Of a stretch of DNA of 8,981 nucleotides, positions 1 through 6,942 are shown piece by piece. Position numbers and translations under genes: made by a program. Below the pieces are notes generated by a model. The model searched no databases, was not told the origin of the DNA, and was given only the letters and a program-made list of their open reading frames with translations. Numbering within the stretch: the stretch's first letter is position 1; every line of letters starts with the position of its first letter. This DNA comes from UKL13-2 sp031370625 (lineage in GTDB: Bacteria > Pseudomonadota > Gammaproteobacteria > Burkholderiales > Usitatibacteraceae): positions 1 through 8,981 of the forward strand of contig JANMQR010000058.1 of NCBI GenBank assembly GCA_031370625.1, written 5' to 3'.

Positions 1-721
1 ATCAACAATGTTGTTAGCGCAGGGTGCGATTGCCACCACTTACCCTTATCTTTATACCAAGCTAGCGTACGATCCCGTTGCCGATTTGCAGCCGGTTTCT
101 ACCGTTGGCGAGATGACGCTAGCGCTGGCAGTAGGCCCGGCCGTGCCAGACAACGTTGGCAATATCCGCGAACTCGTTGTGTGGATGCGACGCAACCCCA
201 AACTCGCCAACGTTGCTTCGCCCGGCACGGGCACCTTGCCGCACCTATTAGAAGCAATGCTGTTCCGCGCGGCAGGCGTCGAATGGCAGCATGTGGTGTA
301 TACCGGCGGGCCAGCGGCTTTGGTCGATCTGATGGGGGGTCAGATTGCGGCGCTGGTATTGCCCGAAGGCCTTTTACGCCAGCATAAGGCGGCGGGTAAG
401 CTCCGCGTGCTTGGCACATCAGGCGCCAAGCGCAGCGCTTATCTTCCCGATGTGGCTTCGTTCATCGACCAGGGCTATCGAGAATGCGTGGTGCGCGAGT
501 GGTTCGGTTTTTTCATGCCCGCACGAGTTCCGGCGACAGTGATTGAAACCGCATCGCAAGCGATGCGCGTTGCTATTGCGCAGCCCGCACTTGTGAAGGC
601 GTTTGCGGATTCGGCGATGACATCTGCCACCAGCACGCCCGCCGCGATGACGGCTCGCATCGCTAGCGAACAGCGCTATTGGCAACCGATTATTCAAGCT
701 GCTGGCATTCGAGCCGACTAG
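1..721 (+). CDS. Bug/TctC-type tripartite tricarboxylate transporter solute-binding protein, 5' truncated by window edge
   Basis: Periplasmic extracytoplasmic binding protein of the Bug (TctC) family, which captures small carboxylates or related organic compounds for a TctAB-type permease or for signalling. The reading frame is open to the left edge (codons for Ser-Thr precede the first visible Met), and about 239 codons are visible. Family members are usually 310-330 residues, so the signal peptide and roughly the first 80-90 residues lie outside the window. Family hallmarks seen are the stretch around LYTKLAYDPVADLQPVS, a TGGPAALVDLMGGQI segment that matches the family's ligand-pocket glycine loop, GKLRVLGTSGAKRSAYLPDV, and EWFGFFMPARVP. 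No tctA or tctB membrane gene is visible, so it may be one of the many orphan Bug proteins. The ligand cannot be predicted. The stop codon overlaps the likely start of the next gene, which suggests co-translation. Confidence 0.9.
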   Translation, partial: STMLLAQGAIATTYPYLYTKLAYDPVADLQPVSTVGEMTLALAVGPAVPDNVGNIRELVVWMRRNPKLANVASPGTGTLPHLLEAMLFRAAGVEWQHVVYTGGPAALVDLMGGQIAALVLPEGLLRQHKAAGKLRVLGTSGAKRSAYLPDVASFIDQGYRECVVREWFGFFMPARVPATVIETASQAMRVAIAQPALVKAFADSAMTSATSTPAAMTARIASEQRYWQPIIQAAGIRAD

Positions 722-1593
722 TGCTGCCCAGCGCCCCCCACGAAGCCACCATCAGCCATCGTCAGCCTTGGGACGAGGCTGCGAACGGATGGAATCGTCA
801 CGCGGCGTTAACCCGCGCATGGCTGAAAGAAGCGACGGCGGCGATGCTCGATGCAGTGTGTATTGTGCCGGGCTCGCGAGTGCTGGACATCGCTGCGGGT
901 TCTGGTGATCAAACGCTCGATATCGCACGTTGCATCGGCACGCAGGGACACCTGCTGGCTACAGATATTTCCGCCAGCATCCTTGCGCTGGCGCGGGAAA
1001 ATTTCCGTACTGCGGGGCTGCATCACGTTCACACTCGCGTGGCTGATGCACAAGCGCTGGGACTGGCAGGTGCTAATTTTGATGCTGCCATCTGCCGACT
1101 TGGGCTCATGTTTTGTGTCGATCCGCTTGAAGCGCTGGCTCAGGCACGGATGGCGCTAAAACCGGGCGGACGACTTAGTGCGCTGGTGTTTTCAACGGCT
1201 GAAAAAAATCCTTGCCTCCGCATCACCATAGACACCGCGCGCAAGCATGCAGGCATCGCGAAGAAATCGATGATGAGGTCTGGCACCTTATTGAGTCTTG
1301 GTGAGCAAGGGTTGCTGGATCGATTGCTGCGCGCGGCTGGCTTCATCGATATAAATGTGCATCCATTGTCCGCACCGTTCCGATTATCCAGCAGCGCGCA
1401 ATATGTCGATTTTTTGCGATGCTCAGCGTCACCCATTATGGAGATGTTGGCATCACTGTCGGCAGAGGCGCAGATCAATGCGTGGAACGATATAGAGAAA
1501 CAGTTGAATGTGTTCAACACCGCTTCCGGTTGGGAGGGGCCCAACGAATTACTGCTGTGTTCTGCGGTCGCGCCGCCGGATACAAAAAAATGA
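721..1593 (+). CDS. Class I SAM-dependent methyltransferase, UbiE/COQ5-like
   Basis: Predicted cytoplasmic methyltransferase that uses S-adenosylmethionine; the substrate is unknown. With the GTG at 721 as start it has 290 residues. Motif I (VLDIAAGSGD) lies at about residues 54-63, the acidic end of strand 2 (ATDIS) near 80-84, an ADAQ-type motif near 108-111, strand 4 (FDAAICRLGLMF) near 120-131, and the post-motif ALKPGGRL near 145-152. This layout is typical of the UbiE/COQ5-like group in Pfam Methyltransf_11/25. GTG is preferred because its G is the last base of the TAG stop of the binding-protein gene (TAGTG), a common coupling arrangement, and because conserved sequence begins soon after. 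An ATG in frame at 679 would add 14 residues inside the upstream gene. The C-terminal third carries no landmark I recognise, so calling it ubiE itself would be overreach. Confidence 0.85.
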   Translation: MLPSAPHEATISHRQPWDEAANGWNRHAALTRAWLKEATAAMLDAVCIVPGSRVLDIAAGSGDQTLDIARCIGTQGHLLATDISASILALARENFRTAGLHHVHTRVADAQALGLAGANFDAAICRLGLMFCVDPLEALAQARMALKPGGRLSALVFSTAEKNPCLRITIDTARKHAGIAKKSMMRSGTLLSLGEQGLLDRLLRAAGFIDINVHPLSAPFRLSSSAQYVDFLRCSASPIMEMLASLSAEAQINAWNDIEKQLNVFNTASGWEGPNELLLCSAVAPPDTKK

Positions 1594-1638
1594 CGAGGGT
1601 GGGTTACCGTAGAAGCGCTCCCAAGCCATCATTTCTTG

Positions 1639-2619
1639 TCATCCGTTTATAGCGTCGCGACGACGCTTCACTGGAATAGTACGCGCGAGTGGTTCCGTGT
1701 TTCGCAGTTCACCCGACGAAGCGATTCGGGACGCGATCACAATGATTTCATCTGCGGCCACTTTAGCCGCAGGCGTCGGCGGCGAGTCGGCGCGCGTGTA
1801 GAGCCCCAAGTGAATCGGTATCAATGGTTTTGCGAGCACCAGCTCGACAAGCTTCCCAGCCTGAATACAGCTTCGCAATAAAGCGGGCGGCAACACACCC
1901 AGCATGTCGGTCGCCGCAATCAAATCAAGCGCCACAAAGTAGGAACCACAGTGTACGGCCGGCATCGGGATCGGTAAATTTTCCGCAGCAAATGACCGAC
2001 TGACGATGTCATCGGTACTGTCATGCGCGGTCATGTACAACCAGGAGGAATTGACGAGATCAGCAAGGCCGCATGATGCGAGATCAAGTAACGGGTGGCC
2101 CGGACGAACCGCGATTCGCATATTGATTTCGGCTAGCGGGCGATAGTCCAAACCACCGTCGAGATGAATTCTTGTGCGCTGGGTAACGGCCATATCGACT
2201 ACTTCGTCGCGCACCAAAGGCAGCAATGTACTGGGCGACATTTCCAACAATCTGAGTCGCGTGTTGGGTCGCTGATGTCGCAGTGTGATGGCAAGCTCCG
2301 GAAGCAACAAGCTCGCGCCAACCGGCGAAACGCCGATCGATAAAAATGCGCCGCCCCCATCAACCGCGCGCTTGGCTTCATCAGCGGCTTTGCGAAGCTC
2401 CGCCTCGGCCACACGCGCACGCGCAAGGAATGCACTGCCTGCAGGCGTGACCAATACCCCGCGGCCACTCCGCAGAATCAGTTGCACGCCCAGCTCTTCC
2501 TCAAGCTGCTGTAAAGCACGGGTAAGCGCAGGCTGAGACATGCCAATCAGTCGCGCCGCTCCTCGAATGCTGCCCGCGTCAACAACAGCGATAAATTGTT
2601 CAATGCTTTGCAATCGCAT
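1639..2619 (-). CDS. LysR-family transcriptional regulator
   Basis: Cytoplasmic DNA-binding regulator of 326 residues. The N-terminal winged helix-turn-helix covers about residues 1-60, with the LysR recognition-helix pattern (GSIRGAARLIGMSQPALTRALQQLEEELG) followed by the wing (RSGRGVLVTPAG). A linker helix runs to about residue 88, and the periplasmic-binding-protein-like effector domain starts near residue 92 (LSIGVSPVGASLLLP). The effector region loosely resembles the TsaR-type LysR subgroup that responds to aromatic acids; this is a weak impression from memory. The start at 2619 is chosen because LysR proteins begin a few residues before this helix and because GGAGG (2627-2623) precedes it, although with a short 3-base spacer. 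The frame stays open upstream to an ATG at 2709. The gene converges on the methyltransferase with 45 bases between them. The binding-protein/methyltransferase pair is a possible target, but no shared promoter is visible here. The C-terminal 25 or so residues are basic and look like a variable tail. Confidence 0.93.
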   Translation of the reverse strand: MRLQSIEQFIAVVDAGSIRGAARLIGMSQPALTRALQQLEEELGVQLILRSGRGVLVTPAGSAFLARARVAEAELRKAADEAKRAVDGGGAFLSIGVSPVGASLLLPELAITLRHQRPNTRLRLLEMSPSTLLPLVRDEVVDMAVTQRTRIHLDGGLDYRPLAEINMRIAVRPGHPLLDLASCGLADLVNSSWLYMTAHDSTDDIVSRSFAAENLPIPMPAVHCGSYFVALDLIAATDMLGVLPPALLRSCIQAGKLVELVLAKPLIPIHLGLYTRADSPPTPAAKVAADEIIVIASRIASSGELRNTEPLARTIPVKRRRDAING

Positions 2620-2962
2620 AAGCCTCCGGTGGTAATGCGGAATGATTATCAGTATGACGTATTGCTGCTTCGTGAAATCAGGTAGCTCAGCCGACTTTAC
2701 GCTACCCAATAACTAAACTCTAGCGTGGACGGGGCGTTCACCGCGAAAACATTCAGAAACCCGCTCTGCATATAGCGTCTTGCGCTTAAATATTTTGAAA
2801 AAAATTGGCTTAAACAAAGTGCGGCGAAGCTTGACTCGACGGGTGATGAATCCATAAAAAACTGCGGAGCAGGATCGCTTAGGAGCGCCGCGTCCAACTC
2901 AATCAAACCCTCACTGGTGCCGTCGGGACGGAAAAAATGCTAGCGTAGATTGAATTGAAAAC
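2620..2962. other. 343-base intergenic region between kinase stop and LysR start
   Basis: No convincing gene is seen. The stretch is more A/T-rich than its flanks, with runs such as those at 2790-2806. It must hold the LysR promoter, but I see no clear sigma-70 pair. A 6-base perfect inverted repeat, GGTAGC-N14-GCTACC, lies at 2681-2706. The hexamer TAGCGT occurs three times in the same orientation (2721, 2773, 2941), and GCTTAAA occurs twice (2784 and 2808). A 69-codon minus-strand reading frame from a TTG at 2906 to 2697 has no family resemblance and is judged spurious. No intrinsic terminator for the kinase gene is evident. Confidence 0.6.
2681..2706. repeat. Inverted repeat GGTAGC-N14-GCTACC upstream of the LysR gene
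   Basis: GGTAGC (2681-2686) and GCTACC (2701-2706) are perfect complements 14 bases apart, centred about 75 bases upstream of the LysR start codon. Dyads of this size upstream of LysR genes are often autoregulatory sites, but this one does not follow the classic T-N11-A form exactly. It lacks a T-run, so it is not a terminator. An operator role is inference only. Confidence 0.35.
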
Positions 2963-5662
2963 TTACTTTAAGGAAGTAGGCGCTGACCCAGCGGCCAGAA
3001 TCTGTGCACGTTTCAATGCAGGATGGGACGCGTCGACAGTGTGACTAAGGTGGTCGACTGCGGTTGCGAAGGCGGTTTGTGCTGCAGTAGTGTTACCGGT
3101 CCGCGCACGGAGTTCGCCTTCAACAATCCAGGCGCGTCCGGTGGTTTCTGAAAATGCTATGCCACCCTGCATCGATTGGGATAGTCGCAAAGCATCTTCG
3201 ATATCTACCAATCCCGCTTCCACTTGATTTTCCATCAAAGCAACTTCTGCGCGATCAATCAGTGCGTTGGTTGTAGATCGATTGGGCTGCTTATTTTCGA
3301 GCACTGACGTGAACTCAGTACGCGCCAACACTAGGCTGCCACTCGACAACGCGATTCGTCCGCGCAAGATGTGCTTTGCGCGAGAAACCGGCCCACCTTT
3401 TGGGAACGCGGAAGTGTCCATGAGCTCCACCTGCTTCAAGTATGCTTGTGCGGTTGACAAGTCGCCTTGCTGAATGGCGTTCGATCCCATGCCAAGCAGG
3501 CAATAGGCCTGAGAGGTCAGGTTCCCGGATTTTTGCGCCACGGTTAAAGCGGTAGAGTAGGCGCTGGCAGCATCGCTAAAGCGACCTACTAACTCAAGCG
3601 CGCGTGCCCTGTTTGCGAGAACATAGGTAGGTGGCTGTGTGTTGCCTGCCTGCAATAACAATTTGATGATCGCGTCGTATTGATCGATTGCTGTTTTCGT
3701 ATCGCCAGCGCCCAGGCTGACGATCCCCCAGTTGTTTCGAATCGAAATAGCTACAGGATCTGCATCGCGACCGAGTTCATTGAACATCTGAATGGACTTG
3801 GCAAATTCCCGGTTGGCGTCTTTGTTGCGACCGGTTAGATGCAGCCCGTAAGCCAGATCGCCTGTGTATGCTGCAAGCGTTGCTCGAGAATAGCGCTTCA
3901 GCGTTTGCAGACGTGCCAGAGCCTGCCGCGCGCTATCCACCGCGCCGGCACCGTCATTGATGTTTGTCGATAGTCTGGCCAGATAAGAAAAGCAATGTGC
4001 CGACGTCTGCGCATCGATATCATTTCGGCCTGCCGTTGCGCCAAGGGTGAGGCGAGCCTCATCAACTTTGCCAAGTGATCCGATAATATCGGCGTATTGG
4101 CAAGTCAGGCTCGCTTTTAATGAGACGTCGGTTGAATCGCGCGCACTATCGAGCGCGCGCTTAGCCAACGCTTCAGCTTTATCGAATTCGCTCAGCGTTC
4201 GGTGGTGGGCGCTCAACATGGCCAAAACCACTGCTCGATCTTCGGGTGCATCGCGAAACTGCTTTTCGACAATGATCTCGCTGCGCTCCAGAATACCGCC
4301 GATGCTAATGGGACGGTCCGATTGGGGGGCATCCGTGACAAACATTTGCAGAAATTCGGTGATGGCGTTGTTTCGATACAAAAGCTCCAGCGCTCGGTCT
4401 CGTTGGCCCGAGGCAATATGCGCTTGCCATGCAGCAAACGACGCGCTGACTAGCAGCACTATTGCCGTCGCAGAAGCCAGAGCCAAGGGCAGACGGCGGC
4501 GACGCAGAAACTTAGCTGCACGATAGCCCCACCGATCCGGCTGCGCCTGCACCGGCAAATTGGCAAGATGCCGCCCAATGTCCTGCGCAAAAGCATCAAC
4601 ACTTGGATAACGCTCCGGAATATTTTTCTTGAGCGCCTTGTTAAGAATCGCATCCAGATCGCCCCGCAAGTCTTTGCTCAACGTTTTGTTGGAACAGGCG
4701 CTACTTGCAAGCCGCACATCAACCGATGCAATGGCGTCTTCAAGGGCTGCCGCACTCTGGCGCTTTAATTGATACGGCTTGGCTTCGGTCAACAACTCGT
4801 AGGCGACGATGCCCAAGCTGTAGACGTCGCTTGCGGTGCCAATCGGCTCGCCGCGAATCTGTTCCGGGCTCGCGTAATCCAGCGTCAGCGCTCGGCCGGA
4901 TTGTTGGGTGAGTTGTGTTTCCTGCGTCAATTCACCTTCCATTAACTTGGCGATGCCGAAATCCAGTAGGCGAACTTGGCCCTCAGCGTTTACTAAAATG
5001 TTCGCGGGCTTCAAGTCGCGATGCACCACCAGCCGCGCATGCGCGTGCGCGACTGCGCGTGATACTTGCAGCACCAGCAACAAACGCGCGCGCACAGACA
5101 AGGTGTGTTTTTTGCAAAAAACATAGATCGGCTCGCCTTCAACATATTCAAGTGCAAGGTAGGGACGACCATGCTCATCGACACCCGCATCGTAAATACG
5201 CGCGATGTTTGGATGATCGAGGCTCGCGAGGATGTCGCGCTCGCGGCCCATACGCTCAGCCAGCCCACGTGACCACGTCATTCGCGGCAGCTTGAGTGCG
5301 ATCTGGCGCTTTAGACCGCCATCGAAGCGTTCGGCCAGCCACACGGCACCCATTCCACCGACACCCAGTTCGCGGATCAGTCGATATGGGCCAATCAAAG
5401 CGCCGGTGACCGCGCCGTGCGCGCCACTGTCGACTGCTTTCTCGTCCAAACTTAACGTTAGTTTGGGGAGCGACCCTAAAAAATCAGCGGTCTCGACGCC
5501 CGCCGCGTCAGACAACAAGTTACGGAGCTTCGATTTAACGGAATCAGTTTCGTGAAGTGAGTCGAGCCAACTATCGCGTTCTCTCGGCGCAATCGATAGC
5601 GCTTCATCCAGCCGACGGCTGATGGTCGGCCATTCTTCTGCGAGAAATTGGAGATCCGCCAT
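2963..5662 (-). CDS. Membrane-anchored Ser/Thr protein kinase (Hanks type) with TPR-rich C-terminal region
   Basis: Likely the sensor kinase for the adjacent sigma factor. With the start at 5662 it has 899 residues. An N-terminal helical segment (WPTISRRLDEALSIAPRERDSWLDSL) is typical of kinases next to this sigma class. The kinase domain spans about residues 92-370: glycine loop GVGGMGAVW (about 100-108), ATP-binding Lys124 in ALKLP, Glu141 of helix C, catalytic HRDLKPAN (about 214-221, Asp216), DFG (234-236), and ASPEQ in place of APE (about 264-268). All catalytic residues are present, so it should be active. An RRRR patch precedes one membrane segment (about 392-412); by the positive-inside rule the remaining roughly 480 residues, rich in TPR-like helices, would be periplasmic. 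The start at 5662 has an SD-like AAGGGA four bases upstream and follows the promoter-like element at 5731-5700. An ATG at 5719 would add 19 unconserved residues, has no SD, and lies inside that element. Confidence 0.93.
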   Translation of the reverse strand: MADLQFLAEEWPTISRRLDEALSIAPRERDSWLDSLHETDSVKSKLRNLLSDAAGVETADFLGSLPKLTLSLDEKAVDSGAHGAVTGALIGPYRLIRELGVGGMGAVWLAERFDGGLKRQIALKLPRMTWSRGLAERMGRERDILASLDHPNIARIYDAGVDEHGRPYLALEYVEGEPIYVFCKKHTLSVRARLLLVLQVSRAVAHAHARLVVHRDLKPANILVNAEGQVRLLDFGIAKLMEGELTQETQLTQQSGRALTLDYASPEQIRGEPIGTASDVYSLGIVAYELLTEAKPYQLKRQSAAALEDAIASVDVRLASSACSNKTLSKDLRGDLDAILNKALKKNIPERYPSVDAFAQDIGRHLANLPVQAQPDRWGYRAAKFLRRRRLPLALASATAIVLLVSASFAAWQAHIASGQRDRALELLYRNNAITEFLQMFVTDAPQSDRPISIGGILERSEIIVEKQFRDAPEDRAVVLAMLSAHHRTLSEFDKAEALAKRALDSARDSTDVSLKASLTCQYADIIGSLGKVDEARLTLGATAGRNDIDAQTSAHCFSYLARLSTNINDGAGAVDSARQALARLQTLKRYSRATLAAYTGDLAYGLHLTGRNKDANREFAKSIQMFNELGRDADPVAISIRNNWGIVSLGAGDTKTAIDQYDAIIKLLLQAGNTQPPTYVLANRARALELVGRFSDAASAYSTALTVAQKSGNLTSQAYCLLGMGSNAIQQGDLSTAQAYLKQVELMDTSAFPKGGPVSRAKHILRGRIALSSGSLVLARTEFTSVLENKQPNRSTTNALIDRAEVALMENQVEAGLVDIEDALRLSQSMQGGIAFSETTGRAWIVEGELRARTGNTTAAQTAFATAVDHLSHTVDASHPALKRAQILAAGSAPTSLK

Positions 5663-5699
5663 TGCGTCCCTTTCAGATTCAATCGTTTGCTGCTCAAAC

Positions 5700-5731
5700 A
5701 CTTTTACGAGAGCCGGCATCGATAACGGACA
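5700..5731 (-). promoter_or_regulatory. Putative ECF-type promoter in front of the kinase gene (copy 3 of a shared motif)
   Basis: Reading the minus strand, TGTCCG (5731-5726) is followed after 15 bases by CTCGTAAAAGT (5710-5700), that is, 17 bases between TGTCCG and CGTAA. The same two blocks with the same spacing occur on the plus strand at 6458-6489 and 6949-6980. A transcript beginning a few bases after CGTAA would start near 5697-5693, giving a leader of about 30-35 bases to the ATG at 5662. The element lies in the gap between the sigma stop and the kinase start, so the kinase could be transcribed independently of, and more strongly than, the sigma gene. Confidence 0.6.
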
Positions 5732-5764
5732 CGCGCAGCAACCATAAACTTGAAAGTAGTCTGC

Positions 5765-6316
5765 CTAGCGCAATGCTGTCGCGAGCAGCAATCGTGCCTT
5801 TTGCCAGTCACGACGCACGGTGCGATCCGTAATGCCCAGCGCGGACGCAATCTCCAAATCAGTCATCCCGCCGAAATAGCGCATCTCGACAATTTGAACC
5901 AGCCGTTGTTCGAGACAAGCGATCTGTTCAAGGGCTTCATGGACGTGCAGGATTTCTTCTTCTGCAGCGGGATCGCCGCCGATTAACTCGTCATCCAGGA
6001 TCTCATGTACGGCATGGCCGCCGTGGCGTTCCGTGGCTTTCGCGCGAGCGATATCGACAATGATGGATCGCATGGCGGAAGCCGTGTACGCAAAGAAGTG
6101 CGCGCGGTCAGTAGCTTCGAGGCGTTCGGCGTCGCGCAGCTTCAAATAGCATTCATTTACCAGCGCGGTGGTGCCCACATCCGGGTCAGGAAATCCGCGC
6201 CTAAGGCGAGCGTGCGCTATGCGGCGCAGATCTGGATACATCGTCGCGAACAATCTATCGAGCGCAGCGCCGTCGCCTTCACGAGCCCGCATGATCAAGC
6301 TGGTGATGTCACCCAT
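5765..6316 (-). CDS. ECF-like RNA polymerase sigma factor, kinase-associated TIGR02999 / ECF43-like type
   Basis: Alternative sigma factor of 183 residues that directs RNA polymerase to a private promoter set. Region 2 covers about residues 1-97 and includes RAHFFAYTASAMRSIIVDIAR, the signature of the Sigma70_ECF (PF07638)/TIGR02999 group. Region 4 covers about 125-180, with the helix-turn-helix MTDLEIASALGITDRTVRRD (about 151-170). The usual acidic cluster of region 2.2 (as in DAEDLVQE) is replaced by GTTALVNE, with Thr49 and Thr50. In the ECF43 sigma factor EcfP of Vibrio parahaemolyticus, phosphorylation of a Thr in this region by its neighbouring kinase PknT supplies the missing negative charge and activates it. 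No anti-sigma gene is nearby, whereas a kinase gene follows directly, which fits the same logic. A good SD (GGGAG, spacer 4) precedes the ATG at 6316. Assignment to ECF43 is from memory of the group's features. Confidence 0.92.
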   Translation of the reverse strand: MGDITSLIMRAREGDGAALDRLFATMYPDLRRIAHARLRRGFPDPDVGTTALVNECYLKLRDAERLEATDRAHFFAYTASAMRSIIVDIARAKATERHGGHAVHEILDDELIGGDPAAEEEILHVHEALEQIACLEQRLVQIVEMRYFGGMTDLEIASALGITDRTVRRDWQKARLLLATALR

Positions 6317-6451
6317 AAAGCTCCCATTAAATGACTGGCCGACATGCTCTCACCCGATGTTACGCCCAAACACCTTGGCCGCATACCCTCGATCAAGGTA
6401 CGAATAGTTAGTCAGCAATCGATCTGGCGTTGGCGCACAAAGCGATTTCAG
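6317..6451. promoter_or_regulatory. Sigma-side half of the divergent intergenic region
   Basis: This stretch lies between the sigma gene (minus) and the plus-strand promoter-like element at 6452-6489, and must carry the sigma promoter. On the minus strand a CGTAACA (6364-6358) lies about 42 bases from the sigma start and partly resembles the -10 block of the shared motif, but no TGTCCG stands 17 bases upstream of it. A perfect inverted repeat, ACCTTG-N16-CAAGGT, lies at 6372-6399 and overlaps where a -35 region for that start would be. I see no clear sigma-70 hexamer pair and no gene. Confidence 0.4.
6372..6399. repeat. Inverted repeat ACCTTG-N16-CAAGGT upstream of the sigma gene
   Basis: ACCTTG (6372-6377) and CAAGGT (6394-6399) are exact complements separated by 16 bases, 55-85 bases upstream of the sigma factor start codon. 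The centre-to-centre spacing is about two helical turns, as in many dimeric operator sites. No repressor gene is adjacent, so a role is speculative. Confidence 0.3.
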
Positions 6452-6489
6452 TGTCGATGTCCGCCTATTCCTGCCACCCTCGTAATAGT
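6452..6489 (+). promoter_or_regulatory. Putative ECF-type promoter in front of the EthD gene (copy 1 of a shared motif)
   Basis: TGTCGATGTCCG (6452-6463) is followed after 15 bases by CTCGTAATAGT (6479-6489). Between copies 1 and 2 the first block is identical over 12 bases, and a TTTC lies two bases before it in both; the spacer sequence is not conserved while its length is. Conserved blocks at fixed spacing separated by unconserved sequence are the pattern expected of a -35/-10 pair. A transcript starting just after the second block would have a leader of about 70 bases before the ATG at 6565. Confidence 0.65.
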
Positions 6490-6564
6490 GAGTAAGGCTC
6501 AGTGATTTTGTGTCGCGGCAAAAAATTACTATGAACTTTTATTCTTACTTTCTGGGAGGTCCGT

Positions 6565-6918
6565 ATGCCCACTATTAGTTTCTTGTTTCCGAACAAACCT
6601 GGCGCGAAGTTTGATATGGATTACTACCTGGGCACTCATATGCCGCTTGCAATCCATCTGATGAGCAGGCAAGTCGGTTTTCGAACGGTGGTAGTCGAAC
6701 GCGGCGTGAGGGGAATAAGTGCAGACGTGGATGTCACCTATCTCGCGCTTTGCCACTTCACATTTGACTCAGTCAAAGACTTCAATACCGCGTATGCGGC
6801 CCATGCTAACCGGCTGCAAGCTGATATGAGGAACTACACCGACATTCAACCCATGGTTCTGGTGAATGAAGTGGTGATCGAGAAATATGCTGCGCGCAAT
6901 TGTTTGTTATCGGCTTGA
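6565..6918 (+). CDS. EthD-family protein (TIGR02118-like)
   Basis: Small cytoplasmic protein of 117 residues with a dimeric alpha+beta-barrel (ferredoxin-like) fold predicted from family membership. Landmarks typical of the EthD family are an N-terminal beta strand with FPNKPGAKFDMDYYLGTHMPL (residues about 8-28), VERGVRG in the middle, FTFDSVKDFNTAYAAHA (about 65-81), and the C-terminal NYTDIQPMVLVNEV (about 89-102). The length matches the family's 100-120 residues, with a short extra tail (YAARNCLLSA). The reaction is unknown for most members; the founder is linked to ethyl tert-butyl ether degradation, and some relatives act on quinone-like or aromatic compounds. A strong SD (GGGAGG, 6554-6559, spacer 5) fixes the start. 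It is divergent from the sigma gene and preceded by one copy of the shared promoter-like motif, which suggests control by that sigma factor. Confidence 0.9.
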   Translation: MPTISFLFPNKPGAKFDMDYYLGTHMPLAIHLMSRQVGFRTVVVERGVRGISADVDVTYLALCHFTFDSVKDFNTAYAAHANRLQADMRNYTDIQPMVLVNEVVIEKYAARNCLLSA

Positions 6919-6942
6919 CGTTTGCGCATGAACTATTTTCGA

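Noticed and set aside
2681..2706. GGTAGCTCAG resembles the D-arm of a tRNA
   Set aside because: No acceptor stem, anticodon arm or TTC loop sequence is found at the right distances on either side.
2675..2732. GCGTAAAGT on the minus strand before the LysR gene as a fourth copy of the shared motif
   Set aside because: No TGTCCG-like block lies 17 bases upstream, and the -10 block lacks the full CTCGTAANAGT pattern.
2697..2906. A 69-codon minus-strand frame between kinase and LysR genes
   Set aside because: It starts with TTG, has no well-spaced SD, its product has no recognisable features, and the region is A/T-rich like non-coding sequence.
2920..2937. Small hairpin CCGTCGGGACGG followed by A6, tested as a terminator for the kinase gene
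   Set aside because: On the minus strand the T-run comes before the hairpin rather than after it, and the stem is only four base pairs.
4047..4526. A 159-codon plus-strand frame inside the kinase gene
   Set aside because: It is antisense to the TPR-region and membrane-segment coding sequence of a clear kinase gene. Its product is Ser/Arg/Ala-rich with no family resemblance.
6508..6535. Sigma-70-like pair TTGTGT-N16-TATGAA before the EthD gene
   Set aside because: Both hexamers match the consensus poorly, and the nearby shared bipartite motif is a much better supported promoter candidate.
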